From Cryptosporidium bovis (taxonomy: Eukaryota > Apicomplexa > Conoidasida > Eucoccidiorida > Cryptosporidiidae): a stretch of 64,000 nucleotides of DNA. The notes beneath the pieces are model-generated. The model saw only the letters and a program-made list of their open reading frames with translations. It searched no databases and was not told the origin of the DNA. The stretch spans positions 1-64,000 of the forward strand of contig VHIT02000033.1 of the NCBI GenBank assembly GCA_009768925.2, read 5' to 3'. A program made the position numbers and the translations under genes. Positions 27,839-38,800 of this stretch are shown piece after piece; positions within the stretch are counted from its first letter, which is position 1, and every line of letters begins with the position of its first letter.

Positions 27839-30214
27839 CTAGTTGTTTCCGGGCATAAGCGTTAGTAGAAAGGAATGAGCACCAGATACAATAGGTGAGG
27901 AAGCGCTGTGCGACAGGTTATGTTCTTGTTGGGACTGATGCTGAATGAATGGGTTTGGTGGGTCGTTCCTTATGGGGAAATAGTGGTGATTTCTAAATGA
28001 GGATAATGTCTTGTTTCCCGAGAAACCGCTTCCCCCGTTCTTTGGGTCGCGAATACCTCTATCTGTTTCGCCGCACCTAAATTTACTTTCGCTGCTATGG
28101 CCACTTTCAAGTTCTTTCATCATGTTAAGTATTATTTGCTTCTCATTAATATCCTTCGTGAGGTCAAACGCGATATTTAGGTGTCTCAAAGACTTGTCTT
28201 TCCTCGACAACTGTGAATATGTTTTACCAAGGTACAAGTGAATGTTTGGTTCATTTGACGCAAGGCGATGTGCGGCTGTGAGCATCGTTAGCGCATCTTC
28301 ATACCTTTCTAGTTCCAAGAGCACTATTCCCGCGTGGTATTTCAACCAAGGATTTCTTTGGTCCTTTAAGATACCCTTTTGAAATGTATTATAAGCAGAG
28401 AGAAAGTCATGGGTTGTGAGATAGCAAAGCCCCAAGTAGTGAATCAATGTTGAGTTATTAGGAACGACTTTAAGAGCAATAGTGAAGTGTGTTTTCGCCT
28501 GATTGTACTCTTCCCTCTTGAACCAAACATACCCAATCCCCCAGTGTGCCCTGTGGCACCTTGGATCTATTTTAAGTGCTTTCTGATACATCTGTATTGC
28601 TTCATCATATTTCTCTATTATGGAAAGTTCATGACCAATAAGTGTGTATGCGTAAACATACCTCGGGTTATGTTGAATTGCCCTCTTAAAACATTTAATT
28701 GAATTCTCATATTCTTTGTGTAATGAGAAACAATTTCCTATTACAATCCAGAGTTGTGGAGTATTTTTATCTACGATTTTAAGAACTAGATTTGAAAGAT
28801 TGATCAATTCAATACTTTTCGAAAGTTGCCAGAGGCAAGAACTATGCAAATCCAAACAATTAATCCAAAGATTGTAGTTTGCTTCATAATTAATTCCGTT
28901 GCATACGTTCAAACATTCTTGCCATTGGTTAGATTCAAACAATGCTTTTACTTGCAATTCAATTACATAACCGATAGTGGAAATATTATTTGGAATACCT
29001 TCTAACATCTTAAGGAAGTTTTGGCAAAGATACCATTCTACTTGGTACGAAAGCTTTGATAAAGTGTGTAACATATAAAACAATGAACTATTGATTGAAT
29101 TGCCTATTATAAATTTTTCACAATTTTTTTCGAACAATGGCAAGCTTAAACTATGATCTAAATAATCTGCAGTTTGTTTACCGAGAGATGCAGTTTTATT
29201 AAATTTCAGTGATTCAGAATCAATAATATATGGCCAACTCGGTCCAAAACTATGAATATCGTTATCTGACTCCAACCACTTGTTGAATGCAAAGTTCCTT
29301 TGCCTCTGTCTTTTTTGTGTTAAGTCACCGAAATTATAAAAGAAATCAGCAATGTCAAATACATATAACTCCTCACTGTCTGCTTTCCCCGAAACAGTAA
29401 TTAATATATTTCCATCTTGAATACTTTTTATTTGCCATAAATCTGCCTCATTTTTATAAAGCGTAGATAGCACCAGGTTACCATTGTTACAACCAACGTA
29501 TTCCTGGCACTTTTCTCCCCAGTTGTTTAAACAACAACATATTTTGACAAGCTCATGAGGAAATTGACATGAAAGGTTAACTAGCCTTTCAAAAGACTTC
29601 CAAAGGATTGGATTCCAATCAAGTGAAATTGCATAGCAATATAGAGCAGCAATTTTCATGTCCAGTTCTTCCAAAACGTTACCCCATAGATATAACCCTG
29701 CTGAATTTCCTGGTACGCGTAACTCTCCAGTATGTATACATCTTATTAGCATCGTTGGATTTACGCAAATAGTTGAGAATAAAGATGAGAGGGTTTTTTT
29801 GTTTTCATTAACAATTGGGGTTCCTTTCCAGGATTTTGGGGAAATTGAGGGAGAAATTGTGCAATTATTAGCTAATTCCACTAATGGTTTTGAACATATT
29901 TTTAAAATAATATTTTCCGCCTCTTCTATTTTACACATCTTCAAATGGTATTTAATTTTTAAATATTCACCATATAAATCTATATCACTTAAATTGTATA
30001 CATCTTGAGTTGTGTCCTTTGATTTATCTTCAAAATTAGTTAAATAATTCAGTGCTTCTTGTAAATTAACATCTTTAACGAACAATCTAGAAACTTGTAT
30101 CTTCGCTTCTTTCGTATCGAGTAATTTGCCAATGACCTCTCCCCAAAATCTTGTGTGGTCATACAATTGCCATTTATCAAGAAAAGATAAGATTGCTAGT
30201 AGGTCATGATTCAT
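27839..30214 (-). CDS. CDC27: Anaphase-promoting complex subunit APC3/CDC27 (TPR protein)
   Basis: 791 residues. APC3 is a TPR scaffold of the APC/C ubiquitin ligase that binds co-activators. The C-terminal half contains at least seven consecutive TPRs; the most telling is VIGNCFSLHKEYENSIKCFK followed by RAIQHNPRYVYAYTLIGHE, almost the CDC27 consensus (VxGNCFSLQKEHxxAxKxFxRAI, then YAYTLxGHE). Later repeats have AHWGIGYVWFKREEYNQAK and PWLKYHAGIVLLELERYEDA. The N-terminal 100 residues are helical, as in the APC3 dimerisation region. The C-terminal 80 residues are low-complexity and rich in Ser, Gly and Pro. APC8 and APC6 are alternatives, but the GNCFSLQKE motif favours APC3. It is divergent from Clf1 over 241 nt. 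Confidence 0.88.
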   Translation of the reverse strand: MNHDLLAILSFLDKWQLYDHTRFWGEVIGKLLDTKEAKIQVSRLFVKDVNLQEALNYLTNFEDKSKDTTQDVYNLSDIDLYGEYLKIKYHLKMCKIEEAENIILKICSKPLVELANNCTISPSISPKSWKGTPIVNENKKTLSSLFSTICVNPTMLIRCIHTGELRVPGNSAGLYLWGNVLEELDMKIAALYCYAISLDWNPILWKSFERLVNLSCQFPHELVKICCCLNNWGEKCQEYVGCNNGNLVLSTLYKNEADLWQIKSIQDGNILITVSGKADSEELYVFDIADFFYNFGDLTQKRQRQRNFAFNKWLESDNDIHSFGPSWPYIIDSESLKFNKTASLGKQTADYLDHSLSLPLFEKNCEKFIIGNSINSSLFYMLHTLSKLSYQVEWYLCQNFLKMLEGIPNNISTIGYVIELQVKALFESNQWQECLNVCNGINYEANYNLWINCLDLHSSCLWQLSKSIELINLSNLVLKIVDKNTPQLWIVIGNCFSLHKEYENSIKCFKRAIQHNPRYVYAYTLIGHELSIIEKYDEAIQMYQKALKIDPRCHRAHWGIGYVWFKREEYNQAKTHFTIALKVVPNNSTLIHYLGLCYLTTHDFLSAYNTFQKGILKDQRNPWLKYHAGIVLLELERYEDALTMLTAAHRLASNEPNIHLYLGKTYSQLSRKDKSLRHLNIAFDLTKDINEKQIILNMMKELESGHSSESKFRCGETDRGIRDPKNGGSGFSGNKTLSSFRNHHYFPIRNDPPNPFIQHQSQQEHNLSHSASSPIVSGAHSFLLTLMPGNN

Positions 30215-30351
30215 CTGAAATTCTTTTTTAAACTATTAAATTTAATTAAATATTGTTTTTTATTTGACCTGAAGCTGTACAATAATTCATGTAAATAATC
30301 CAAGTAAAAAAAAAATCTCCATTAAAGGCAAACCCCCACAAATGGATAGGT

Positions 30352-30360
30352 AGTGCGCCA
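30352..30360. promoter_or_regulatory. AGTGCGCCA element between CDC27 and Clf1
   Basis: AGTGCGCCA stands out in the AT-rich divergent spacer. The reverse complement of a near-identical element (AGTGCGCC) occurs in the COG4 / HAD spacer at 40949-40957. It is probably an E2F-like promoter element; the assignment rests on recurrence. Confidence 0.45.
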
Positions 30361-30455
30361 ATATTTTGTTTTTCCTGAGAAAAATGCAACCATTGACAAA
30401 GTTTGCCAAGCAAGTGTAAATGATGTTACTTAAATAATAATTTTACTTATTAGAA

Positions 30456-32645
30456 ATGGATGCGGATATTAAGGGTTATATATCAACTTACCATAGGCAT
30501 GGCCAAGCATCTTCACGCAATTTACTGGAGGGAGTTAATAATGTAAAAGACAAAACATCCGCCCCAGTTCAAATTACAGTAGAACAAATACTTAAAGAGA
30601 CCTACTCTGGATATGCGGAAAATAAAAATGTACAAAGCTCTTATAATGAAAGAAATGAGTTTCATGAGTTTAGAGATTCCGATGAATTAGACGAATATGT
30701 AATTCGTAGAAGGAAGGAATTTGAGGATATCATCAGGAAAAAACGATGGAAAATTAGTTTGTATCTATCTTACGCAAAATGGGAAGCCTTGCAGCACAAT
30801 TTTAATAATTCGAGATCAATTTTTGAAAGAGCATTAAATATTAACTATGAACATACGAGAATTTGGAGGGAATACATAAATATGGAGATTATCAATGGTA
30901 ACATCAACAATGCCAGAAATTTATATGAAAGAGTCATAAGATTGTTGCCAATGGTCGATGAGTTTTGGATAAAGTACGTTCAAATGGAACAAATTCTAAA
31001 AAATTACATAAATGTTAGACATATTTTTAATAATTGGATAAAATGGAAACCATGCAAAAATATTTACTTTCAATATTGTAAGTTTGAGGAAGAATGTGGA
31101 GAAATTGAACTTGCAAGAAATATTTTAAATAATCTAATATCTTCGTATCCAACACAGGAAGCTTTTCTTGCCCTGGCTAGATTTGAATTAAGATATAATA
31201 ATATGGCATCAATAAAAAAAATATTTGATCAAATGGTCTATTTTTACAAATCATCAAGCACTCAAATTAACCCAAAAACTGTTGTATTCTTTGCAGACGT
31301 TTTTGTTAATGAAGGAAAACTTGAAGAGGCAATAAATATTTATAATCAGGGAATATCACTTACTGAAGCGCAAGATAGGCAATTTTTAAAAGAAAAGCTA
31401 TTTATTGTTTACAAATTAGAAAAGAAGCAAAGGGTTGATGACACTGACGAATGGAAGTTAAATAAAATAAAACAATATAGAGATGTGTTGTCCTGTAACC
31501 CTATAGATTTTGATCATTGGTTTGATTTTTCTATATTTGCATTTCAATATTTAAAACCTGAAGATGTTCAAAAAATATTTGATGACTTCTCAAAAGTATC
31601 ACCTCCAAAGGACGATATTATAGAGTTTGAGAAATACATTTACTCTCACTTCCTTTACCTGTATTATTTTGAGACTAACATAAGCAATTCATCTACAATT
31701 ATTAACAAGACTCTAAACTCACTTATTAATCAAATTGATGCATTTAAGGAAAACAAAAACAAATCTATAAATAGTACCAGTAAACCAATTAATTCGAGTT
31801 TGAATGAAGAATGCTCACGAATTTTATCGGAAGTCTTTATTTTCTTTTCCGGAAATCAAATAAGGAACGGAAATCTGCCTTCCGCAAGAAAAATTTTAGG
31901 TGCTGGTTTAGGTAGAATTCCATGTTCCAGGCTATTTGATTATTATATTAATTTTGAACTTAAACTCGGAAATTTTGACCGTTGCAGGTTGTTGTTTACC
32001 AAATATATTGAATTCAATCCCATTTCTGCTGATACCTGGAAGAAATATATGAAATTTGAATATAAACTTGGTGAAATAAAAAGATTTATTGGAATTGCAG
32101 AAGCAGGGATTTCTATGCCTGAGCTTGACTCTCCTGAAAACATCTGGGAATATTATATTGAAGTTATGACAAAAAAAGGTGATTACGAAATGGCAGATAA
32201 TATTTATAGACGTCTTTTAGAAAAAACACAACATCATCAAGTTGTAATGGACTATTCAACCTTTATTGTTTCTAAATTAAACGACTTAGAATATAACAGA
32301 GAATTTGTTCTTAAAATATTAAATATTTACAAACAAAACTCAATGGACTATCGAAGAATGCTTATATTGAAGTATTGGCTTTCTCTAGAAGAGAAAATTA
32401 GTGAAACAGAGTACGCAAATAATTGTGAAAATTGGATTAAAATAATCAAAAGACTCACTCCAAATATAGTAGTAGATGGAAATTCAAATGAAAAACGTTA
32501 TATTTTTAATGAGGAAAATTATGAGCTTTCTTATTTGTTAAATTTTGAACAGTCAGAAAAAGCAAAAGTAGGTGAAGAATTGAGAAGCAATGTTCCCTCT
32601 GGACTATTAGATGCTGCGAGAAGTTGGAAGAAAATAAAACGTTAG
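30456..32645 (+). CDS. CRNKL1: Clf1/Crooked-neck-like splicing factor (HAT repeats)
   Basis: 729 residues. Clf1/Syf3/CRNKL1 is a scaffold of the Prp19-associated spliceosome complex. The N-terminus has the family block QITVEQILKE (about 39-48), then EYVIRRRKEFEDIIRKKR (78-95), followed by roughly 14 HAT repeats with the W..Y..E/F pattern, e.g. YLSYAKWEALQHNFNNSRSI with FERALN, IWREYINMEIINGNINNARN and FWIKYVQMEQILKNY. Length matches the family (about 690-850). It is nuclear. The introns seen in this window show that the spliceosome is needed here. The start at 30456 is the first ATG of the frame. Confidence 0.93.
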   Translation: MDADIKGYISTYHRHGQASSRNLLEGVNNVKDKTSAPVQITVEQILKETYSGYAENKNVQSSYNERNEFHEFRDSDELDEYVIRRRKEFEDIIRKKRWKISLYLSYAKWEALQHNFNNSRSIFERALNINYEHTRIWREYINMEIINGNINNARNLYERVIRLLPMVDEFWIKYVQMEQILKNYINVRHIFNNWIKWKPCKNIYFQYCKFEEECGEIELARNILNNLISSYPTQEAFLALARFELRYNNMASIKKIFDQMVYFYKSSSTQINPKTVVFFADVFVNEGKLEEAINIYNQGISLTEAQDRQFLKEKLFIVYKLEKKQRVDDTDEWKLNKIKQYRDVLSCNPIDFDHWFDFSIFAFQYLKPEDVQKIFDDFSKVSPPKDDIIEFEKYIYSHFLYLYYFETNISNSSTIINKTLNSLINQIDAFKENKNKSINSTSKPINSSLNEECSRILSEVFIFFSGNQIRNGNLPSARKILGAGLGRIPCSRLFDYYINFELKLGNFDRCRLLFTKYIEFNPISADTWKKYMKFEYKLGEIKRFIGIAEAGISMPELDSPENIWEYYIEVMTKKGDYEMADNIYRRLLEKTQHHQVVMDYSTFIVSKLNDLEYNREFVLKILNIYKQNSMDYRRMLILKYWLSLEEKISETEYANNCENWIKIIKRLTPNIVVDGNSNEKRYIFNEENYELSYLLNFEQSEKAKVGEELRSNVPSGLLDAARSWKKIKR

Positions 32646-32907
32646 TTTGTTCCTATTATCAATCAATTTCACCAATCTATGATACATTGTATTCATTTTT
32701 AAGATTTACCTCGAGAATAATTCATGTATATATGTTTTTTTAAAATAATAATTATTTTTAGTAAATATAGATAAATTATATTTCATTCCTGAGTAGAAGC
32801 GTTAACATGCTTTATATTATAAGCTTGTATTTGTTTTTATTATTGTATCTATTTTTTCGAATTTTTTGTTACCTGCTCCCCTTTCTTTGCGGCTTAAACC
32901 GTTATTA

Positions 32908-33508
32908 ATGGACAGTTTTTTTAGTAAGATTGATTTACTAGGTTCTAATTTCGACGCATCGTTGGCAATTCAGAATTTGGACGTAGTAAGATTTCCAAAA
33001 AATACCCATGCCCTTGATAACTTAGCGAAAGCGAAGTTATTATTGCCATTTGGAGTGCAAGAGAGAATAAACAAAGATAGCTCAAATATCAATGAGCTGG
33101 AAACTAAAAACTCAGAAAAAGAAAAACTAAGTGATTCTATAGCAATTGATGTTAATTCACTGAAGAATATAGACTATAAATTTTTGAAAAAGAAAAAGTT
33201 TATTGAAAGCAAAGACGTTTACTTCTCTGCTATCAAGAAGTTCACGGGATTAAAGGGGGACCAAATTATACGACAAAAAGTTATGGTAATTCCAAAAAAT
33301 AAAACAGAACAGGTAAGCTATGATATCCATATTAATTATTTGTATTATTGAAAGCTCATTTTAGTATACAGGGTTGGTGCAGTGTTGCGACAAGAATTAT
33401 GTTATATTAAAAAGTTATGCGAAACAAAATAATAGTATATCTAGTAGTAATAAAGAAAAAAAAAGTAGTTGGAAAATATTCTCCATTAGGAATAACTTGT
33501 TCTATTAG
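32908..33508 (+). CDS. Spliced small protein, possibly Sm/LSm-like
   Basis: Exon 1 is 32908-33312 (135 codons) and exon 2 33365-33508, joined across a 52-nt intron (33313-33364, GTAAGC donor, TTTTAG acceptor). The spliced frame is 182 residues and ends in TAG at 33506-33508. Read without splicing, the frame runs into a Tyr-rich tail that stops at 33351. The N-terminus (FDASLAIQNLDVVRFPK, then ALDNLAKAKLLLP) faintly resembles the FDPLxALY plus DNLARFExLLP block of LSM11-like proteins. The splice joins KVMVIPKNKTEQ to YTGLVQCCDKNYVILK, which looks like an Sm1 strand pattern (V.V..K....YTG.L...D). The family call is tentative; the gene and splice are better supported. Its stop overlaps that of the convergent LRR gene. 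Confidence 0.62.
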
Positions 33509-35484
33509 AACCTTTCCAAGAACACCTTGTTTATTTTGTCATTTATATTCAAATGCTTAATTTGTGGATAATTCTCCCAAACAAATATAGGGAAATTCTG
33601 GGACAAGCCATTGAAGTTGATTATTTCAAGTGAAGAAATATTTTTCATGTTATTAAGTAGAAAAACCAGCTCTTTATCGTCTATTGTATCGTTCACTGAA
33701 AAAGACAACTCTGTTATATTGGAGAAAAAACTTTTCAGTTTGATTTCATTATCCATAAAATATCCTCCCGGAACACTTTGTAAATTATTTATAACAAGTT
33801 TATAGGGTCTAAATTTCCCACTGGAAATGATATCAAAACAATCACTTGAAAATCCCAATCCTGAGTTTGATATCAATATTAGTTCCTTTAGATTCAAAAG
33901 GCAGCAATCACCAATCAAACATTCTAAAATTAGACTTTGATACTTAATTGACTTTATATATGAAATATCGAGTGAAATTTTTTCTATATTTCTGCAATTT
34001 GTACAAACCTCCTTAAAAGAATCAATTAGCAAATCACTAAGTTCGTAGATACTAATTGACAAATTCTTTAAGTTAATACAGTATGTACCAATATAATGAA
34101 TTAAATCACTTGTTATGACATTTTTCAGACCATCTAATTCAAGATCAACAAGGGAATCGGAATTACTCTTAATAATACAACACATAGACAGTGGGGTTAA
34201 CCCACCACCCATTAGTTTGGTTTCAATCTCCAAGTCCTGGATTAATTTCAATACTTTATCATCAATTATATCCTCTTCTAAAACAAATGATTCGTATTTG
34301 TTAGTTTTGTCGAGTTGAAATACTGATTTGTCGTCATTGGAATGATTATCAAGTGTTTCATCATCATTCAATGTCAATTTTGGTATCTTAATCCCATTAG
34401 AGTTCTCAAACATACATTTATGCGGATTAAAATTCATTCCTAAATTAGTACTTTGGCTTAGTTTGAGAGTTTTCAATCTACACACATCTTCTTCTGAATA
34501 CCTAAGTGCCAGATATTTAATAGTTGTTGATGTTAGTAAAGGACACCAAGAAATGTCAAGGTGCTGAAGTTTCTTAAGATTTTTATCTAAGTAATAGAAT
34601 GATTTATCAGAAATATTTGCACAATTCTTAAGTTTCAAAGTCTCTAAATCTTTCAGATTTAACGTAATCTCTTTGAAAACCTCATCGTTCATATTAATAT
34701 TGAACTTCAGATCGAGGAATTTTAATTTTGTGAATGAAGAGACAATCTTTTCTAAAATTTTCGAAGATAACTTTGATCGTGAAATTGTTATTTTTTCAAT
34801 ACTATTATTTATACTACAATTGAACTCGCAACTTCCATCATTTATGCCATCACAGGATGATATATCAAGTTCTTTCAAATTAACACAACATTGGACGATG
34901 TCCTCTAGTGTTCCAAGTGTAATATTCCTACAAGAAGAAATATTCAGTACTTCTAAACCAACTGAGTGCTTAATTACGTTATGTAGGTCAATTATTTGAC
35001 AACAGTTTTTAATTATCAATGACTTTAGGTTGCATAGAGAGGATTTAACAGGGGAAAACAATTCTGTTTTAAATGCAGAATCAGTAACTAACTTGCAACC
35101 AGAAATATTCAACTCCTTAAGCTTATTGCAATTAGAAATTATGCACTTCACAACCCTATTATTAACTTGGTAACAATTACTTAGGTCTACTACCTCCAAG
35201 TTGGGTGAATTAAAAAATAAGTAGTTTAGTGAACTAGCCTTAATACCATTACAGTACGGAATTATCAATTGCTTTCTATATGGACCACTAATTCCGTATA
35301 TAAACGATTCAGTTATTTTTATTGAAGAACGTTTGAGCACCTTGTATATATTACAAATTGTTTGATCAGAATATTTCCTTAGTCCTTGTATAGACAATTT
35401 TCCCTTTTTTACTTGAATTTCTAGAAATTCTTTACTATCTATAACATCTTCTAAAGTTTTTCCATCCCCAATTAAGCTCAACAT
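33505..35484 (-). CDS. Cysteine-containing leucine-rich repeat protein
   Basis: 659 residues. At least ten LRRs of the cysteine-containing (FBXL/AMN1) type are seen, for example LEVVDLSNCYQVNN, LKELNISGCKLVTD, LKSLIIKNCCQIIDL, LEVLNISSCRNITLG, LKELDISSCDGIND, LETLKLKNCANISDK and LQHLDISWCPLLTST, from about residue 75 to 330, with more after residue 450. A low-complexity acidic stretch lies between. No clear F-box is seen at the N-terminus (residues 1-60), though a divergent one cannot be excluded. Such proteins often act as substrate adaptors of SCF ubiquitin ligases or as scaffolds; no function is claimed. It overlaps the convergent upstream gene by 4 nt at the stop codons. Confidence 0.85.
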   Translation of the reverse strand: MLSLIGDGKTLEDVIDSKEFLEIQVKKGKLSIQGLRKYSDQTICNIYKVLKRSSIKITESFIYGISGPYRKQLIIPYCNGIKASSLNYLFFNSPNLEVVDLSNCYQVNNRVVKCIISNCNKLKELNISGCKLVTDSAFKTELFSPVKSSLCNLKSLIIKNCCQIIDLHNVIKHSVGLEVLNISSCRNITLGTLEDIVQCCVNLKELDISSCDGINDGSCEFNCSINNSIEKITISRSKLSSKILEKIVSSFTKLKFLDLKFNINMNDEVFKEITLNLKDLETLKLKNCANISDKSFYYLDKNLKKLQHLDISWCPLLTSTTIKYLALRYSEEDVCRLKTLKLSQSTNLGMNFNPHKCMFENSNGIKIPKLTLNDDETLDNHSNDDKSVFQLDKTNKYESFVLEEDIIDDKVLKLIQDLEIETKLMGGGLTPLSMCCIIKSNSDSLVDLELDGLKNVITSDLIHYIGTYCINLKNLSISIYELSDLLIDSFKEVCTNCRNIEKISLDISYIKSIKYQSLILECLIGDCCLLNLKELILISNSGLGFSSDCFDIISSGKFRPYKLVINNLQSVPGGYFMDNEIKLKSFFSNITELSFSVNDTIDDKELVFLLNNMKNISSLEIINFNGLSQNFPIFVWENYPQIKHLNINDKINKVFLERF

Positions 35485-35859
35485 TACAAATAGCTTGGTA
35501 TCAACATCTACTCGGAAGTTATATTTTTTTAAATATAGCGGTCTTTTTTTTTAAAGACAATTCGTCTAATTTCAACTGTTATTTCCTATAAAAATTAGTG
35601 TTGACAAAAAACAATATTCAGTGTTAATAAAAAAATATATGATGAACAAAAAACACGAGAAATACTATATTATAACAGAAATAGCGCATATATCAGGCTC
35701 AGAACACGAATTATTCTAAAAAGTTGACTTAACACTTATTTCAATTGAATCCGAGTCAGAGCTCACATTAAAGATAAAAAGCTTACAGGAATAATCTTAT
35801 CAAAAATATCTTAAGCCTTATTCAAACTACTGCTTTTTTTGAAATCTTAAACAGACAAT
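35485..35859. other. Spacer between RPB2 and the LRR gene, no gene seen
   Basis: 375 nt holding the 3' flank of RPB2 and the 5' flank of the LRR gene, both on the minus strand. It is AT-rich with T/A homopolymers. A short open run on the minus strand (about 22 codons near 35715-35785) is too short to call. No GC-rich promoter element was found. Confidence 0.5.
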
Positions 35860-38800
35860 TTATGCAGTTTGTAAGTGTATTCTGGGATATATTGACATAG
35901 CCATTAATTCTTGAAGAAGAAGTTTACATGCATATGGTAAGCAAATTTGACTGATATGTGACTTGTTGTTGCATGCTTTGCACTCAAAGTGTTGTTTTCC
36001 CAAGTCTGCAATACAAACAAGGCCACATAAATCACAAATATGAACACGATATGCATCACACTGATCAAAAAGTCTTTCTTTCAGCATTTTCGCTGCGCCG
36101 TGTGAAATCATACAATCACGTTCCATTTCACCAAACCTAAGTCCACCCTCTCTAGCACGGCCTTCCCTTGGTTGTCTTGTTAACATTGTCACTGCTCCTC
36201 TTGCTCTAGCGTGGATTTTATCATCGACCATATGTTTTAGTCTTTGATAATATGTTGGGCCAATAAATATTCTTGACTCCAGTCTTTTTCCTGTATGACC
36301 ATTATACATAACTTCATTTCCATTTTTCTGGAAGCCAGAGTTATGTAAACGTGCAGATATCTCCTCAACAGTTACTCTTGTAAATGGGGTTGCATCACCC
36401 TCTAGACCTTGAATAGCACACGCCTTTCCAAGAAGACATTCAATCAAGTGGCCAATTGTCATTCGTGATGGAATAGCATGGGGATTCATAATTATATCTG
36501 GAGTAATCCCATCCTGAGTAAATGGCATATCCTCCATTCTATATGTTATTCCTATTGTACCTTTCTGTCCATGTCTTGAAGCGAATTTATCCCCAACGTG
36601 TGGTATCCTTACAGTTCTAACTTTAACCTTTACAAATTTAACGCCTTTGCTGTTTGTGCTGAGCAAAACCTCATCCACTACACCATGCTCGGATGTTCTG
36701 ATTCCCACTGAACAATCTCTCTTTGTAAGCTTTTGAATACGTACATCACGATCTTCAGGATTTATGGGGCCAACCTTTCCGATAATAATATCGTCACCTA
36801 AAACTCTATTACCAGGTTCAATCAAACCATCTATATCCAAATTTCCATAATTTCCGAATTTAAGGCCACCTACCTCCTCAGGGTTAGGCAGTTCAAAAGA
36901 TTCTATCAGATTACTACCAACTTGCTTCTCTTCTGAAACATAAGTTCTGTAAAAGACTGATCTAAATAGCCCCCTGTCAATAGAGGATTGATTCATTATC
37001 AAACTATCTTCTTGGTTATATCCGGAGTAACACATAATTCCAACAATACAGTTAATCCCTGCAGGTAATTCACGAAATCTCATATATGTCATTGCTCTTG
37101 TCGTTACCAATGGTTTCTGAGGATAATAAAGTACATAACCGAGTGTATCCATTCTAACATTATAATTACTTGTATAAACTCCCATAGCTTGCTTACCCAT
37201 AGCACTTTGATAGACATTTCTTGGACTTTGATTATGATCAGGAAATGGAATAATACTCGCACAAATACCTAAGATCAAAGAGGGGTGAATTTCACAGTGA
37301 GTGTATGTACTGCAATATCCTCTTGCCGTCCTCAAGTCATTAATAAACATTGCAATCATTGATGACTCTTCTTCTTCACAATCAAGATATTCTATTATTC
37401 CTGTGTTAACTAAATCTTTCCAGCTGTACTCTTTAATATCACTGTTTCTTGTTTTGTCATAAAGGTATGTACTTTCACTTGATAAAAGTGAATTGATATG
37501 ATATTTCTTTATTTTAAGCTCGCCATCTTCTCCGACAATGTAAAGAGGTCTCATAGACCTACCTGAATCCGTAAAAATTTTAACTTCTCTATTAATTACA
37601 TCTAAAACTATAGAAGTTTCATATGGTATTTCTCCACTTCTTCTAATCATTCTTAAATTAGATATTGTATCTTCTGAATCATCAAAGCAGCCAATCCAAT
37701 TACCATTAAGAAACACTTTTATTTTTCTTTTTATTCTTTCCGCTGGAATTTCATCTATTGAATCCATACCCCATTCATCCAAAAACGTTCTTATTGCAAA
37801 AGGTCTGTATCCTACAGATATCTCGCACATTAATGCCAGGTTCTTAACAAGTCCTACTGAATGACCCTCTGGAGTTTCAGCAGGACAAATCATACCCCAG
37901 TGTGTATTGTGTAACTGACGTGGTTTTGCAAATTTACCCTCACGCCCAAGAGGCGTATTTAGACGACGTAAATAGGAAAGGGCAGATGTGAAGGTTAAAC
38001 GGCTTAAAACCTGAGATACACCTGTTCTAATAATCTTTCCATCTTTGTCCTTTCCCCAATTGCCAGTAGCGAATTGGTACTGTATTGTCTGTGTTATATA
38101 TGATGCAGATCTAATAACACCAACTAAGTCAAATTCTTTTCCATTATCAATGTTTCTTTGAAGAATTCTGCGTACGTCCTTCATCATTTTCCTGAAGCAT
38201 TGGCCAAACGATGCTGCAACCAATGGGCCAGCTAAGTCCAAACGCTTCTTACCGAAGTGATCACGATCATCTTCAGGAACCCTACCAAGAGCACCTAAAC
38301 ATAATTTATGAACCATATATCCAATAAAATATGCCTTACGTGATTCATTACCAGTGGTTACACCCACATGGGGAAGAAGTTCCTTTTCAAAAAGCTCACG
38401 TGCATACTGTATACGTTTTTCCCTCGCAGCACCAACAGTAGGCCCTCTTTTACCAATAAAGTCTAGACAAACATCTTGGGTAGAGAACTCGAATGTTTCA
38501 ATAAGAGATGGCTTTATTAATGCTAACATCTGTGTGTCGCTAAAATCGTATACACACCTGGAAATTATCTCCTTATCTGATGAAATTCCTAATGCCCTAA
38601 ATAAAATAGCAATAGGTATATCTGTTCTGATATACGGAATCGACGCAACAATTTGGCCTTGTCTTCCATTTGCACCTCCTCTCAACTTCACTGAGAAACC
38701 AGATGTTGCCTGCATTCCTTCTCTATTACTCCTGATTTCAGCAATCCAAGAATATTTAGAGGGTTGACGCTTTTGAAAGAGATATACAAAGTTGTTTGCC

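Noticed and set aside
35715-35785. Short minus-strand open run ending SIEISVKSTF
   Set aside because: Only about 22 codons, no start and no splice partner found; likely chance.
38354-38767. 137-codon plus-strand frame within RPB2
   Set aside because: It lies antisense to conserved RPB2 sequence; antisense frames of strongly conserved genes are common.
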